Of a stretch of 64,000 nt of DNA, positions 1-9,724 are shown piece after piece. Source of the stretch: Haloferula rosea. GTDB lineage: Bacteria; Verrucomicrobiota; Verrucomicrobiia; Verrucomicrobiales; Akkermansiaceae. The position numbers and the translations under genes were made by a program. The DNA lies in assembly GCF_016595525.1 (NCBI RefSeq), contig NZ_JAENII010000003.1, forward strand, positions 1 to 64,000. The letters are read 5' to 3'. Within the stretch, counting starts at the first letter, position 1, and every line of letters begins with the position of its first letter. The notes under the pieces are model-generated. The model was not told the DNA's origin, did not search any database, and saw nothing but the letters and a program-made list of their open reading frames with translations.

Positions 1-156
1 TCCTTCTAATCGGGTTTCCCCGTCCCCCCCACAAGCAAGGGATTCTTGCCATCATAACACCCGCGTCTCAGCGAGTGGAGGCATCATACGGGTCCTAGAT
101 TTCGACCATTAGAAGCTTGGCGGCGGCGGTCGTCTCAGGCCCTGGGGTCAGTCCTT

Positions 157-440
157 TCATTTTGCATTTCGATGAACCGGCGAGCTTTCCCGTGCCTTTC
201 TGATCCCCAGTTCGGCCAGCGCTTCGGCCTTCTTTCGTAGCACTCGGGATTCGCTTACCCTGCTTACCGCTCGACTGACGTTCAAAGGATGGCCCATCGC
301 CAACCGTTCCGCCACTCATTCATTGGACACCCTCGTGCTCGAACGCGCCACGTAGGCAACCAAAGCCTTTTCAGATTCATGACCGGGGACGGTCGTACCA
401 CATCGCATTCCCGACTCCCTCCCAATAACAGCAGCATTCC
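157..440 (-). pseudogene. Remnant of a REP-type (Y1/TnpA_REP-like) transposase C-terminus
   Basis: Read on the minus strand, one frame from about 440 down to a stop at 157 is open except for a single TGA near the middle. It encodes a tail typical of REP-associated tyrosine transposases, which help mobilise short palindromic repeats: a segment resembling KALVAYVARSSTRVSNE, then the stop where a Trp is expected, then VAERLAMGHPLNVSRAVS and a basic end. The catalytic N-terminal HUH domain is absent; upstream the frame runs into the neighbouring gene. What is seen is a recognisable C-terminal motif broken by a stop codon. The family assignment is from memory of motif similarity, and it could be another transposase with the same tail. 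No intact gene is seen in bases 1-440. Confidence 0.5.
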
Positions 441-442
441 TC

Positions 443-3298
443 TCAAACCCCTTCCTGTAAGGCCCGTAGATGGGACACCGCCGCCTTAGCTAGACCATCC
501 GGATCGTAGCCCCCTTCCAGGATCGAGATCACCCTCCCCTTCGCCCATCTCTCGGCGATGGTCACCACGGCCCGAGTCAGGGTGGCGAAATCCTCGTCGG
601 TCAGGCACAAGTCGCCGAGCGGATCCCCCAAGCGGGCGTCAAAGCCCGCCGAAACCAGCACCAGCGCCGGGCGGAACTTCTCCATCGCCGGCGCGAGTTG
701 ATCCTCGATGCCCGAGAGCATGCGCTCGATCCCGCTTCCCAGCGGCAAGGGCAGGTTCATGTTCGTCCCCATTCCCGGGCCCGCCCCGGTTTCCTCCGCC
801 GCTCCGGAGAACGGGAAAATTCCCGACTGATGCGCGGAAAAGAAGAATACGCTCTCATCAGCAAAGAAGATGTCCTGGGTGCCATTCCCGTGATGCACGT
901 CCCAATCGACGATCAACACCCGGTTCACCCCAAACTCCTCCTGCGCGTGGCGGGCCATGAGCGCGATGTTGTTATAGATGCAGAAGCCCATTCCCCGGTC
1001 AGTCGTCGCATGATGCCCCGGCGGACGAACCGCCACGAAGGCCCGCTCGACCCGCCCTTCCATCACCGCGGCCACGGCCTCAAGGCCAGCCCCGGCCGCC
1101 AACTTCGCCACCTCCTCACTTTCCGCACAGATCGGTGTATCCCCCGTCCGCAGGCGGTCCGCCAGACTCTCGACATCGATGTGGACCAGATCGAGATAGT
1201 GCGCCGCATGGCACCTCAACAATTCCTCCCGACGGATCTCCCGGTTCGGCAAGGGCACCGCGCCAAGCTTCTTCGCCTCCTTCTCAAGCGCGGCGAGCAG
1301 CACCCGATAGCGTTCGGGATTCTCCACCTCGTTCGGCCCGGTCGCATGCCGGAGATACTCTTCGGAACCATGCCAACCGATCGTCACCTTGGCGGACGCG
1401 CTCTTCTTCGAGCTCGGTTTCGCCCCACCCGCTGTCAAACGCAGCACCGTGGCCACCTTCATCCGATAGATCAGTTCGTCGCCATCCGGTGAGCGCTCGG
1501 CCTTGCCACCGAAACGCTCGAACAGCTCACCCATCGGTCGATTCCCCGGCAGCACCTCGGCCCAGAACCCACGGATCCCGCGCCTCTTCGCCACCTTGGC
1601 CAGCTCCCGGAACAAGCGGCTCGCCATCCCCATTCGCCGCGTCTCATCGTGGACCACAAAGGCGATTTCCGCCTCCTCCCCCTCCGCATCCCGGTAGAAC
1701 CGACCCACCGACCGCAGCAACGACTCGCGGCCCACCCCGCGTTCCTCGAAGATCCCCAGCGCCAAATCCACCGACTGATCCACACCGACCAACTTGTAGG
1801 CGGAGTCCGCAGGCATCGAATCGCGCAGGTAGCCATAGCGGTTCCGGATCGTCTCCTCGGAGTGACTGTAGAAGAACTCCTGCAATCGCCGGATGTCCGA
1901 AGCATGCAGCGGCCGCATGAAGAAAGGCCTCGAGTCGTCCCCCAATGAAAGCCGGTGAAACTCCACCCCGCTCTCGGTGTCGCCGGGCTGCAGGCTCGTC
2001 GGAGCGACCGACACGAACTTCGGAATCCACCCGCGCTCGTGCGCCCCGCGCATCAATGCTTCACGGAACTTCGGATGCGCGATCTGGATCATCTCCAATG
2101 CCCGCTCCCGAATGCTCCTGCCGCGCAAACAAGCCACCCCATACTCGGTGATCACATAGTGGACGTCGGTCCTCGCACTCGCGACCACCGAACCTTCACC
2201 CGGGCTGGCCACAATGCGCGAGATCTTCCCGTCCGAACTCGTGGATGGCATCACATGCACCGGACGCCCCCCCGGACTGGCAGCCGCACCACGCACGAAA
2301 TCAATCTGCGCGCCGATGCCCCCATGGAATTCATGGCCGGCCGAATCCCTCACCACCTGCCCGGTGATGTCGATCTGCCGCGCGCCATTCACCGCCACCA
2401 TCTTCTGGTTCATCGCGATGATCCCGGGGTCGTTCACCCATGCGCTGGAACGGAACTCGATCTCGGGATTCTCATGCGTGAAGCGATACAGCTTCCGTGA
2501 CCCCAGAGCATGACTCACCACACTCCGCCCGCTCATGAAATGCTTGCGGCTGTTGTCGACCGCCCCACAGCGCATCAGCTCCATCAGAGACTCGCAGAAC
2601 ATCCCGCTGTGAATCCCCAGGTGCTTGTGGTGTTTCAGCGCCTGGATCGCCACCACCGGCGTCACCCCGATGCCGACCTGCAGCGTGGATCCATCGTCCA
2701 CCAACTCCGCCAGATACACCCCGATCTTCCTCCGCACCTCGTTGCTATGGGCCTTCGGCGCCTCCACCGGAGCCAGATCCCGCTTCAGAAAGTAATCGAT
2801 CTCGCTGACATCCAGCTGCGACTCACCATACGTCCTCGGCACCCGCGCATTCACCTGGGCGACCACCACCCGCGCCGATTTCACCGCCGCCCGCACCACA
2901 TCCACACTCACCCCCAGCGAAACCTTCCCATGCTCGTCCGGCGGACTGACCGACACCAGTGCCACATCGATCGGGAGCACCGTCGAAGTGAACAACTTCG
3001 GCACCTCGGACAGCGAACACGGCGTGTAGTCCGCACGGCCCTCGAGCACCGCCTGCCCGACCTCGGGAGTCAGGAAAAAGGTGTTGGTCCGCAGCACATC
3101 GGCATACTCCGGAGTAACCCACGGCACCTCCCCCAGCGTATGGATGTGCACCAGTTCCACATCCCTCAGGTGGTCCGCCACCGACAGCAATTTCTCGATC
3201 AAGGCACGTGGAACCGACGCCCCCGACCCGATGAATACCCGTGAGCCGGGCCGGATGATCTTCAGCCAAGCGTCTTTCGAGGAACCCAGTTTCTCCAC
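443..3298 (-). CDS. Fusion protein: acetyl-CoA hydrolase/CoA-transferase + GNAT acetyltransferase + HDAC/AcuC-like deacetylase
   Basis: A 951-residue protein with three domains. Residues about 1-440 are an acetyl-CoA hydrolase/4-hydroxybutyrate CoA-transferase fold (N-terminal RPGSRVFIGSGAS, C-terminal GGIGAQIDFVRGA and VITEYGVACLRG). Residues about 450-620 are a GNAT N-acetyltransferase (AEIAFVVHDETRRMGMASRL is the acetyl-CoA loop). Residues about 645-951 are a class II-type histone-deacetylase/AcuC fold with RPPGHHA, DWDVHHGNGTQ, SAGFDA and EGGYD, so the zinc and catalytic residues look intact. In the CoA-transferase part the usual GIHSE(M) glutamate is Gly (GIHSGM), so this half may not be a normal transferase. 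The start is GTG. It is divergent from ackA-pta, which fits a role in acetyl-CoA/acetate balance and reversible lysine acetylation, as with AcuA and AcuC in Bacillus; this role is inferred. Confidence 0.9.
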   Translation of the reverse strand: MEKLGSSKDAWLKIIRPGSRVFIGSGASVPRALIEKLLSVADHLRDVELVHIHTLGEVPWVTPEYADVLRTNTFFLTPEVGQAVLEGRADYTPCSLSEVPKLFTSTVLPIDVALVSVSPPDEHGKVSLGVSVDVVRAAVKSARVVVAQVNARVPRTYGESQLDVSEIDYFLKRDLAPVEAPKAHSNEVRRKIGVYLAELVDDGSTLQVGIGVTPVVAIQALKHHKHLGIHSGMFCESLMELMRCGAVDNSRKHFMSGRSVVSHALGSRKLYRFTHENPEIEFRSSAWVNDPGIIAMNQKMVAVNGARQIDITGQVVRDSAGHEFHGGIGAQIDFVRGAAASPGGRPVHVMPSTSSDGKISRIVASPGEGSVVASARTDVHYVITEYGVACLRGRSIRERALEMIQIAHPKFREALMRGAHERGWIPKFVSVAPTSLQPGDTESGVEFHRLSLGDDSRPFFMRPLHASDIRRLQEFFYSHSEETIRNRYGYLRDSMPADSAYKLVGVDQSVDLALGIFEERGVGRESLLRSVGRFYRDAEGEEAEIAFVVHDETRRMGMASRLFRELAKVAKRRGIRGFWAEVLPGNRPMGELFERFGGKAERSPDGDELIYRMKVATVLRLTAGGAKPSSKKSASAKVTIGWHGSEEYLRHATGPNEVENPERYRVLLAALEKEAKKLGAVPLPNREIRREELLRCHAAHYLDLVHIDVESLADRLRTGDTPICAESEEVAKLAAGAGLEAVAAVMEGRVERAFVAVRPPGHHATTDRGMGFCIYNNIALMARHAQEEFGVNRVLIVDWDVHHGNGTQDIFFADESVFFFSAHQSGIFPFSGAAEETGAGPGMGTNMNLPLPLGSGIERMLSGIEDQLAPAMEKFRPALVLVSAGFDARLGDPLGDLCLTDEDFATLTRAVVTIAERWAKGRVISILEGGYDPDGLAKAAVSHLRALQEGV

Positions 3299-3427
3299 AG
3301 GTGCAAACTAGGGATCCACCTCCGCGGTGTAAAGGGGGCGCGAAAGACTGCGCGATCCTTGCCGAAATTCGCGCGGTTCCGTCGTTCCCGTTGACCTGCC
3401 GCCCCGCTAGGCTTCACTTCCATCCCC

Positions 3428-4633
3428 ATGGGAATCCTCGTCATCAATTGCGGCAGCTCGTCCGTGAAATTCGCCATCTTCGACGACCTCGATGCCGACC
3501 CGATCGTCCGCGGCAGCGTCGAGCAAGTGGGATCCCCCGCGATCTCGGGCCACTACATCGTGCGGGAGGCCGACCCCGTCCCCATCCGTTTTCCCGGTCA
3601 CCACGATCATGCCGCCGCACTCGCAGCCACCTTCTCAGCCCTCAAGGCCGACCCCCAGCTGCAGGACCTCAGCATCACCGCCGCAGGCCACCGCGTGGTG
3701 CATGGAGGCCAGGCCTTTTCCGGACCCGTCCTCGTCGGCGAATCCGAGATCGAGCGGATCCGACAACTCTCTCCGCTCGCCCCCGTCCACGCGGTGCATA
3801 ATGCCCTCGGCATCGAAGCGGCCATCGCCGCGCTCCCGGGAGTCCCGCAGGTCGCCGTGTTCGATACAGGATTCCACCAGACCATCGCCCCCCATGTCTA
3901 CCGCTACGCCGTTCCTGAGTTCCTCTATCGGGACCACCAGGTCCGCCGCTACGGTTTCCATGGTACTAGCCATCAGTTCGTCGCCGCGGAAGCCTGCCGC
4001 CGCCTCTCCCTGCCGCTCGACTCATCCCGACTCATTTCCGCCCACCTCGGCAATGGATGCAGCGCCACCGCCATCCTCAACGGCCGGTCGGTCGACACCA
4101 CCATGGGCCTCACCCCACTGGAAGGCATGCCGATGGGAACCCGCAGCGGCAACATCGATCCGAACCTCCACAGCTACCTCCACGAGCAGACCGGCATGTC
4201 GCTTCAGGAAATCACCGACCTCCTCAACAAGAAGTCCGGCCTGCTGGGGGTCAGCGGACTCTCGAACGACCTGCGCCTCCTCACCGAGAAGCTCGCCGCA
4301 GGCTGCGAGGCCGCCCAGCTCGCCGTCGACATCTTCTGCTTCCGACTCGCCCGCGAACTCGCCGGCTTGACCGTCGCGCTCCGTGGCATGCCCGATGCCC
4401 TGATTTTCACCGGAGGCATCGGGGAAAATTCCGCCCTCGTGCGTGAGAAGACCCTCGAGCACCTCACCCACTACGGTTTCGAGCTCGATGCCGGGACGAA
4501 CGCCTCCCACGGGGCGTCGACCCAAGGCATCATCACCCGGTCGGACTCCCCGGGCCCTCCGGCCATCGTGGTTCCCACCAACGAAGAACTCGCCATCGCC
4601 CGGGCCACCCGGGAACAGGTCTGCACCCACTGA
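3428..4633 (+). CDS. ackA: Acetate kinase
   Basis: A 401-residue cytoplasmic acetokinase converting acetyl phosphate and ADP to acetate and ATP, or the reverse. The family motifs are complete: N-terminal INCGSSSVKF phosphate-binding segment, GHRVVHGG, DTGFHQTI, HLGNGCSATAI, the signature TTMGLTPLEGMPMGTRSG, and FTGGIGENS near the end. The length is normal for the family. It sits 5 bases ahead of pta, so the two form the classical ackA-pta operon. The start ATG is preceded by a 129-base divergent intergenic region shared with the acetyl-CoA hydrolase-GNAT-HDAC gene, so the two units may be co-regulated. No Shine-Dalgarno sequence is obvious. Confidence 0.97.
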   Translation: MGILVINCGSSSVKFAIFDDLDADPIVRGSVEQVGSPAISGHYIVREADPVPIRFPGHHDHAAALAATFSALKADPQLQDLSITAAGHRVVHGGQAFSGPVLVGESEIERIRQLSPLAPVHAVHNALGIEAAIAALPGVPQVAVFDTGFHQTIAPHVYRYAVPEFLYRDHQVRRYGFHGTSHQFVAAEACRRLSLPLDSSRLISAHLGNGCSATAILNGRSVDTTMGLTPLEGMPMGTRSGNIDPNLHSYLHEQTGMSLQEITDLLNKKSGLLGVSGLSNDLRLLTEKLAAGCEAAQLAVDIFCFRLARELAGLTVALRGMPDALIFTGGIGENSALVREKTLEHLTHYGFELDAGTNASHGASTQGIITRSDSPGPPAIVVPTNEELAIARATREQVCTH

Positions 4634-4638
4634 ATCCC

Positions 4639-6759
4639 ATGCCGCACCACACCTTCCTCACGGTCCCGATCGGCCGCAACGTCGGCCTGACCTCCGTCAG
4701 CGCCGGGCTCGTCCGCGCCCTCGACCGACTCGGTATCCCATTCGGTTTCTTCAAGGCGCTCGGCCAGCCCCATCCAGAGGAAACTTTTGACCGCTCGTCG
4801 GCCTACCTGAACGCCACCACCACACTCACACCGCCGACCCCCATCGACTACCAGATGGTCGTCGCCGCGATGAACACCGACTCGGTGGACGACCTGATGG
4901 AAGAGGTCATCACCCGCTACGAACAACTGCCACCCGGCCAGGAGGCCATCATCGTCGAAGGCCTCGTGCCTACCTCCGACCTGCCCCACGCCCACCGGCT
5001 CAATGTCGCCCTGCGACGCACCCTCAATGCCGAGGTCGTGCTCGTCATGAGACCGGAGAAAAGTTCCTGCTCGGTCATCAGCAACCAACTCCGCGACCTC
5101 TTCGATTCCATCCCCAAGGAATTGTTCGATCGAAAGCCCGGCGTCGTCATCAACCACCTCGACACCCAGCTCCTCGCCGACGAACTCGGCTGTCCCTCGT
5201 GCGACCCTTCCGAACTGCTGCCCGCCTTGCGGAAGTCGCTCGGTCCCGGCTCGGACCGCTTCGACCTGATCGGGCTCGTCCCCTTCCAAGCCGAGCTCAG
5301 CTACACCCGCGTGGTCGATGCCATCGCCGAGCTAAACGGCACCGTCATCTTCCCCGGCAACATGGAACAACGGCGCATCAAGAAGATCAGCCTGTGCGCC
5401 CGCACCGTCGCCAACAGCATCCGGGGGTTCACCTCCGGCACCCTCGTCGTCACCCCCGCGGACCGCAGCGACATCATCGTGGGCGCCGCGCTCGCCGCCA
5501 GCAAATCCATCCAACTTGCCGGCTTGATCATCACCGGTGACACCGAACCGGACGAGAAGCTGCTGGATTACTGCTCGGACGAATTCTCACTCCACGGCGG
5601 CCTGCCCGTCCTCCGCGTCCCGAGTAGTTCGTTCGAGATCTCACGCGCCCTGCACGAACTCAACCCGGAGATCCCGGTCGAGGACGTCGATCGCATCAAT
5701 CTCGTCATGGACACCGTGGCCCGCCACGTGGACTCCGGCTGGATCAGCCAGCGCTGCGCCACCCACGTTGCCAAACGGCTTTCCCCGCCCGCCTTCCGCC
5801 ACCGCATCAGCAAGACGGCACGCGCCAACCAACAGCGCATCGTCCTTCCCGAAGGCGAAGAACCGCGGACCATCGAAGCCGCCGTGCGCTGCGCGGAGCG
5901 CGGCATCGCCGAGTGCCACCTGATCGGGAATCCACGCCAGATCGAGGAACTTGCACGCATCAACGAACTCGAAATCCCGCCCGCGGTGAAAATCATCGAC
6001 CCGGAATCCATCCGCCATCGCTATCTCGCCCCTCTGCTGGAACGCCGGAAACACAAGGGACTCACCGAAGCCAATGCCATCGAAGCCCTGCGCGACAACG
6101 TCACGCTTGGCACCATGATGCTGGCCATGGATGAGGTCGACGGCCTCGTTTCCGGAGCCATCCACAGCACCGCCTCCACCATTCGCCCCGCCCTCCAACT
6201 GATCCGCACCGCACCTCACGCCAAGGTCGTCTCCTCGGTCTTCTTCATGTGCCTGCCGGATCAGGTGCTCGTCTACGGCGACTGCGCCGTGAATCCAGAT
6301 CCCGATGCCGAAACCCTCGCCGACATCGCCATCCAGAGTGCCGCCTCGGCCAAGGCCTTCGGCATCGACCCCATCGTCGCCATGATCAGCTATTCCACCC
6401 TCGGCTCGGGATCAGGCAGTGAGGTCGAAAAAGTCCGTGAGGCCACCGCCATCGCAAGAAAACGCGCCCCCGAACTCATCATCGATGGCCCGTTGCAGTA
6501 CGATGCCGCCAGCAACCGCGAAGTCGCCGCCACCAAGGCCCCCGACTCGGAGGTCGCAGGACGCGCCAATGTCTTCATCTTCCCCGACCTGAACACCGGC
6601 AACACGACCTACAAGGCCGTGCAACGTTCCGCCGGCGTCATCTCCATGGGCCCCATGCTCCAGGGCATGCGCAAGCCCGTCAACGACCTCAGCCGGGGAG
6701 CTTCCGTCGAGGACATCCTCTACACCATCGCGCTCACCGCCGTGCAGGCCCAAGGCTGA
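4639..6759 (+). CDS. pta: Phosphate acetyltransferase (long form with DRTGG domain)
   Basis: A 706-residue enzyme that interconverts acetyl-CoA plus phosphate and acetyl phosphate plus CoA. The N-terminal third is a P-loop-like AAA/dethiobiotin synthetase fold (VPIGRNVGLTSVSAGL). Residues about 220-330 are a DRTGG regulatory domain. The PTA/PTB catalytic domain starts near residue 390 (RIVLPEGEEPRTIEAA) and contains ISYSTLGSGSGSEVEKV, DGPLQYDAA and FPDLNTGNTTYKAVQR. This is the long, regulated architecture seen in Escherichia coli Pta. It follows ackA by only 5 bases, so both are probably translated from one mRNA and form the substrate-level acetate/ATP pathway. Confidence 0.97.
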   Translation: MPHHTFLTVPIGRNVGLTSVSAGLVRALDRLGIPFGFFKALGQPHPEETFDRSSAYLNATTTLTPPTPIDYQMVVAAMNTDSVDDLMEEVITRYEQLPPGQEAIIVEGLVPTSDLPHAHRLNVALRRTLNAEVVLVMRPEKSSCSVISNQLRDLFDSIPKELFDRKPGVVINHLDTQLLADELGCPSCDPSELLPALRKSLGPGSDRFDLIGLVPFQAELSYTRVVDAIAELNGTVIFPGNMEQRRIKKISLCARTVANSIRGFTSGTLVVTPADRSDIIVGAALAASKSIQLAGLIITGDTEPDEKLLDYCSDEFSLHGGLPVLRVPSSSFEISRALHELNPEIPVEDVDRINLVMDTVARHVDSGWISQRCATHVAKRLSPPAFRHRISKTARANQQRIVLPEGEEPRTIEAAVRCAERGIAECHLIGNPRQIEELARINELEIPPAVKIIDPESIRHRYLAPLLERRKHKGLTEANAIEALRDNVTLGTMMLAMDEVDGLVSGAIHSTASTIRPALQLIRTAPHAKVVSSVFFMCLPDQVLVYGDCAVNPDPDAETLADIAIQSAASAKAFGIDPIVAMISYSTLGSGSGSEVEKVREATAIARKRAPELIIDGPLQYDAASNREVAATKAPDSEVAGRANVFIFPDLNTGNTTYKAVQRSAGVISMGPMLQGMRKPVNDLSRGASVEDILYTIALTAVQAQG

Positions 6760-6790
6760 TCGACCACCCCCCCACCGCGTTCGCACCACT

Positions 6791-6810
6791 TTGTCCTCCC
6801 CAAGGAGGAT
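6791..6810 (+). other. Short inverted repeat between pta and the hydrolase gene
   Basis: TCCTCC and GGAGGA are separated by CCAA and lie directly before the promoter-like sequence at 6816. It may be a weak transcription-pausing hairpin after pta; there is no T-tract, so I do not call it a terminator. Confidence 0.3.
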
Positions 6811-6815
6811 GACCT

Positions 6816-6824
6816 TGTTAGCGT
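6816..6824 (+). promoter_or_regulatory. Extended -10 promoter element before the alpha/beta hydrolase
   Basis: TGTTAGCGT fits an extended -10 (TGnTAnnnT). Its last base is 8 bases from the ATG at 6833, so a transcript starting at the usual distance would have almost no leader. The same arrangement recurs at 13506, 23068, 48708 and 59487. No clear -35 is visible. Confidence 0.4.
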
Positions 6825-6832
6825 CGCCTTCG

Positions 6833-8332
6833 ATGAAGAAGACGTTTGCTCAACACTCCGTCACGATGCTCCGCCGGGCATTGGGCTACGGGATCCTCGT
6901 CACGCTCGTGTCCCTGATCGCCATCGCGATCTACGTCCTCAACAACCGCGCCGACCTCCACCTGTGGCACGAGGTCGATCTGGACGAGGAATTCACCACC
7001 AAGTCCGACGTCGACGACTTCTCCGGATATCTCGCGCTAGAAGAACGCCTCTTCGATCAACTCGAAACCGAAGTCTATGCCAAGATGCCGCCCGGTGACG
7101 CCCAGGCCATCAACCGTTTCCAAAAGGGCAGCATGATGGACCCCACCAGCATGGAGACCAATTGGAACCGCACCTTCCAGCTGACCCACGAAAGCCCCAC
7201 CGCCGGCGTCCTGCTCCTCCATGGCATGTCGGACTCCCCCTACAGCCTCCGTCACCTCGGGGAAACCTACCACCAGCAAGGCGCCGACGTCATCGGCCTG
7301 CGCATCCCCGGACACGGAACCGCCCCGAGCGGACTGATCGAGACCACCTGGAAGGACATGTCCGCCGCCGTCCGGCTCGCCGCCACCCAACTGCAGAAAC
7401 AGGTCGGCGACCAACCGATCTACCTCGTCGGCTACTCCAATGGCGGAGCACTCGCCGTGATGTATGCCATCGAGTCCCTTGAGGATGACTCACTCCCACG
7501 CCCCGAGGCCATGGTCCTCCTGTCGCCGGAAATCGGTGTTTCCAAGGCCGCGGCGCTCGCCGTCTGGCAGGGCCGGGTCGGACACTGGCTCGGGCTCGAC
7601 AAGCTCGCGTGGAACTCCATCTCCATGGAATACGACCCCTTCAAATACGGTTCCTTCGCCATCAACGCCGGGGATCAGGCCCACCGCATCACCGCCGAAA
7701 TCGACAAACGGCTCGGCAGCATGTCAGCAGCGGGTGAGCTCGACAACTTCCCGCGCACCCTCGTCTTCCAATCCGCCGTCGATGCCACTGTCTCAGTGCC
7801 CGCCCTCATCTCGCGCCTCTTCAGCCGCCTTCCTCCATCCGGCCACCAGCTCGTCCTCTTCGACATCAACCGGGTCGAACTCATCGAGCACTTGCTGAAA
7901 ACGGATCCCGCCGACCAACTCGCCGACCTCCTCAAGGGCGCCAACCACCCCTTCACCCTCAGTGTGGTCAGCAACACCACCGCCAACGAAGCTCCCACCT
8001 CGCTGGTGCAGATCACCCACCGGCAGTCCGGCGAATCAACCATCTCCATCGAATCCACCGACCTCTCATGGCCCGGCGACACCTTCTCGCTGTCCCACGT
8101 CGCCCTTCCCTTCCCCGAGGATGACGGCCTCTACGGAAGTGGCGATGGCGGCAAGACCCCGACCTTGGGAAACCGCGCCCTTCGCGGCGAACGTGGCACC
8201 CTCCTCATCAGTCCGGGCGAGATGCTTCGCCAGAAATGGAACCCATTCTATCCGTGGTTGGAGAAGCAATGCCTGACCTTCACCGGATTCGGCCCCGGCG
8301 AGACCAATGCACCTGCAGCCGCCCCGGAATAG
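6833..8332 (+). CDS. Membrane-anchored alpha/beta hydrolase (serine esterase/lipase-like)
   Basis: A 499-residue protein with an N-terminal transmembrane or signal segment (residues about 12-35) and an alpha/beta-hydrolase domain from about residue 120. The oxyanion region reads VLLLHGMSDSPYSLR and the nucleophile elbow is GYSNGG, giving Ser as nucleophile. This type resembles serine aminopeptidase S33/monoglyceride lipase-like hydrolases. Substrate is not predictable. The region after residue about 330 is an extra C-terminal part without recognised motifs. In-frame TTG (6791) and ATG (6809) lie upstream, but the ATG at 6833 is chosen because it begins a positively charged signal-anchor (MKKTFAQ) and follows a promoter-like motif. 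It lies downstream of pta in the same direction but probably has its own promoter. Confidence 0.8.
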   Translation: MKKTFAQHSVTMLRRALGYGILVTLVSLIAIAIYVLNNRADLHLWHEVDLDEEFTTKSDVDDFSGYLALEERLFDQLETEVYAKMPPGDAQAINRFQKGSMMDPTSMETNWNRTFQLTHESPTAGVLLLHGMSDSPYSLRHLGETYHQQGADVIGLRIPGHGTAPSGLIETTWKDMSAAVRLAATQLQKQVGDQPIYLVGYSNGGALAVMYAIESLEDDSLPRPEAMVLLSPEIGVSKAAALAVWQGRVGHWLGLDKLAWNSISMEYDPFKYGSFAINAGDQAHRITAEIDKRLGSMSAAGELDNFPRTLVFQSAVDATVSVPALISRLFSRLPPSGHQLVLFDINRVELIEHLLKTDPADQLADLLKGANHPFTLSVVSNTTANEAPTSLVQITHRQSGESTISIESTDLSWPGDTFSLSHVALPFPEDDGLYGSGDGGKTPTLGNRALRGERGTLLISPGEMLRQKWNPFYPWLEKQCLTFTGFGPGETNAPAAAPE

Positions 8333-8441
8333 CCGCTCTTTCCCTCCCGGACATCGCAACCACACGGTCACCCACCCCTCATTCCCTTGCTTTCATAACG
8401 ACAGGACCTGAGTATGGTCTTTCTTCTCTCAACACTGAACC

Positions 8442-9419
<978 letters not shown>

Positions 9420-9453
9420 TCCCGGCCGCCTTCCACCTCCATCGGCGGAAGGA

Positions 9454-9639
9454 TTACCAGCCCAGTTCCCGCTCCTTCTCCATCACTTCCTGCTGACGCT
9501 TCTTCTCATCTTCGAAGGGCGTCCGCATCTCCGGTTCCTGATAGATCACGTTCCCGGAACTGTCGGTCACCGTCCGCTCGACGACACACGAACTCAGCAA
9601 AGCGGACACCACGGGAACGAAGAGGAGAAGGAAGCGCAT
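9454..9639 (-). CDS. Small lipoprotein
   Basis: A 61-residue protein beginning MRFLLLFVPVVSALLSSC. The hydrophobic stretch ends in a lipobox (LSSC), so it is a probable lipoprotein of about 44 residues after processing, with a short charged C-terminal helix (DEKKRQQEVMEKEREL). An in-frame upstream start at 9684 adds a basic, non-signal stretch and is rejected. No family is recognised. It is convergent with the HAD phosphatase gene and 85 bases downstream of the sulfatase gene on the same strand. Confidence 0.6.
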   Translation of the reverse strand: MRFLLLFVPVVSALLSSCVVERTVTDSSGNVIYQEPEMRTPFEDEKKRQQEVMEKERELGW

Positions 9640-9724
9640 GTCCCAACTCAGTCGATTCCGACCCTTGCGGCAAGGACGGATCACAGACCGCTGATGCGCC
9701 CCACGCCCACGAAACCCGAGTCCG

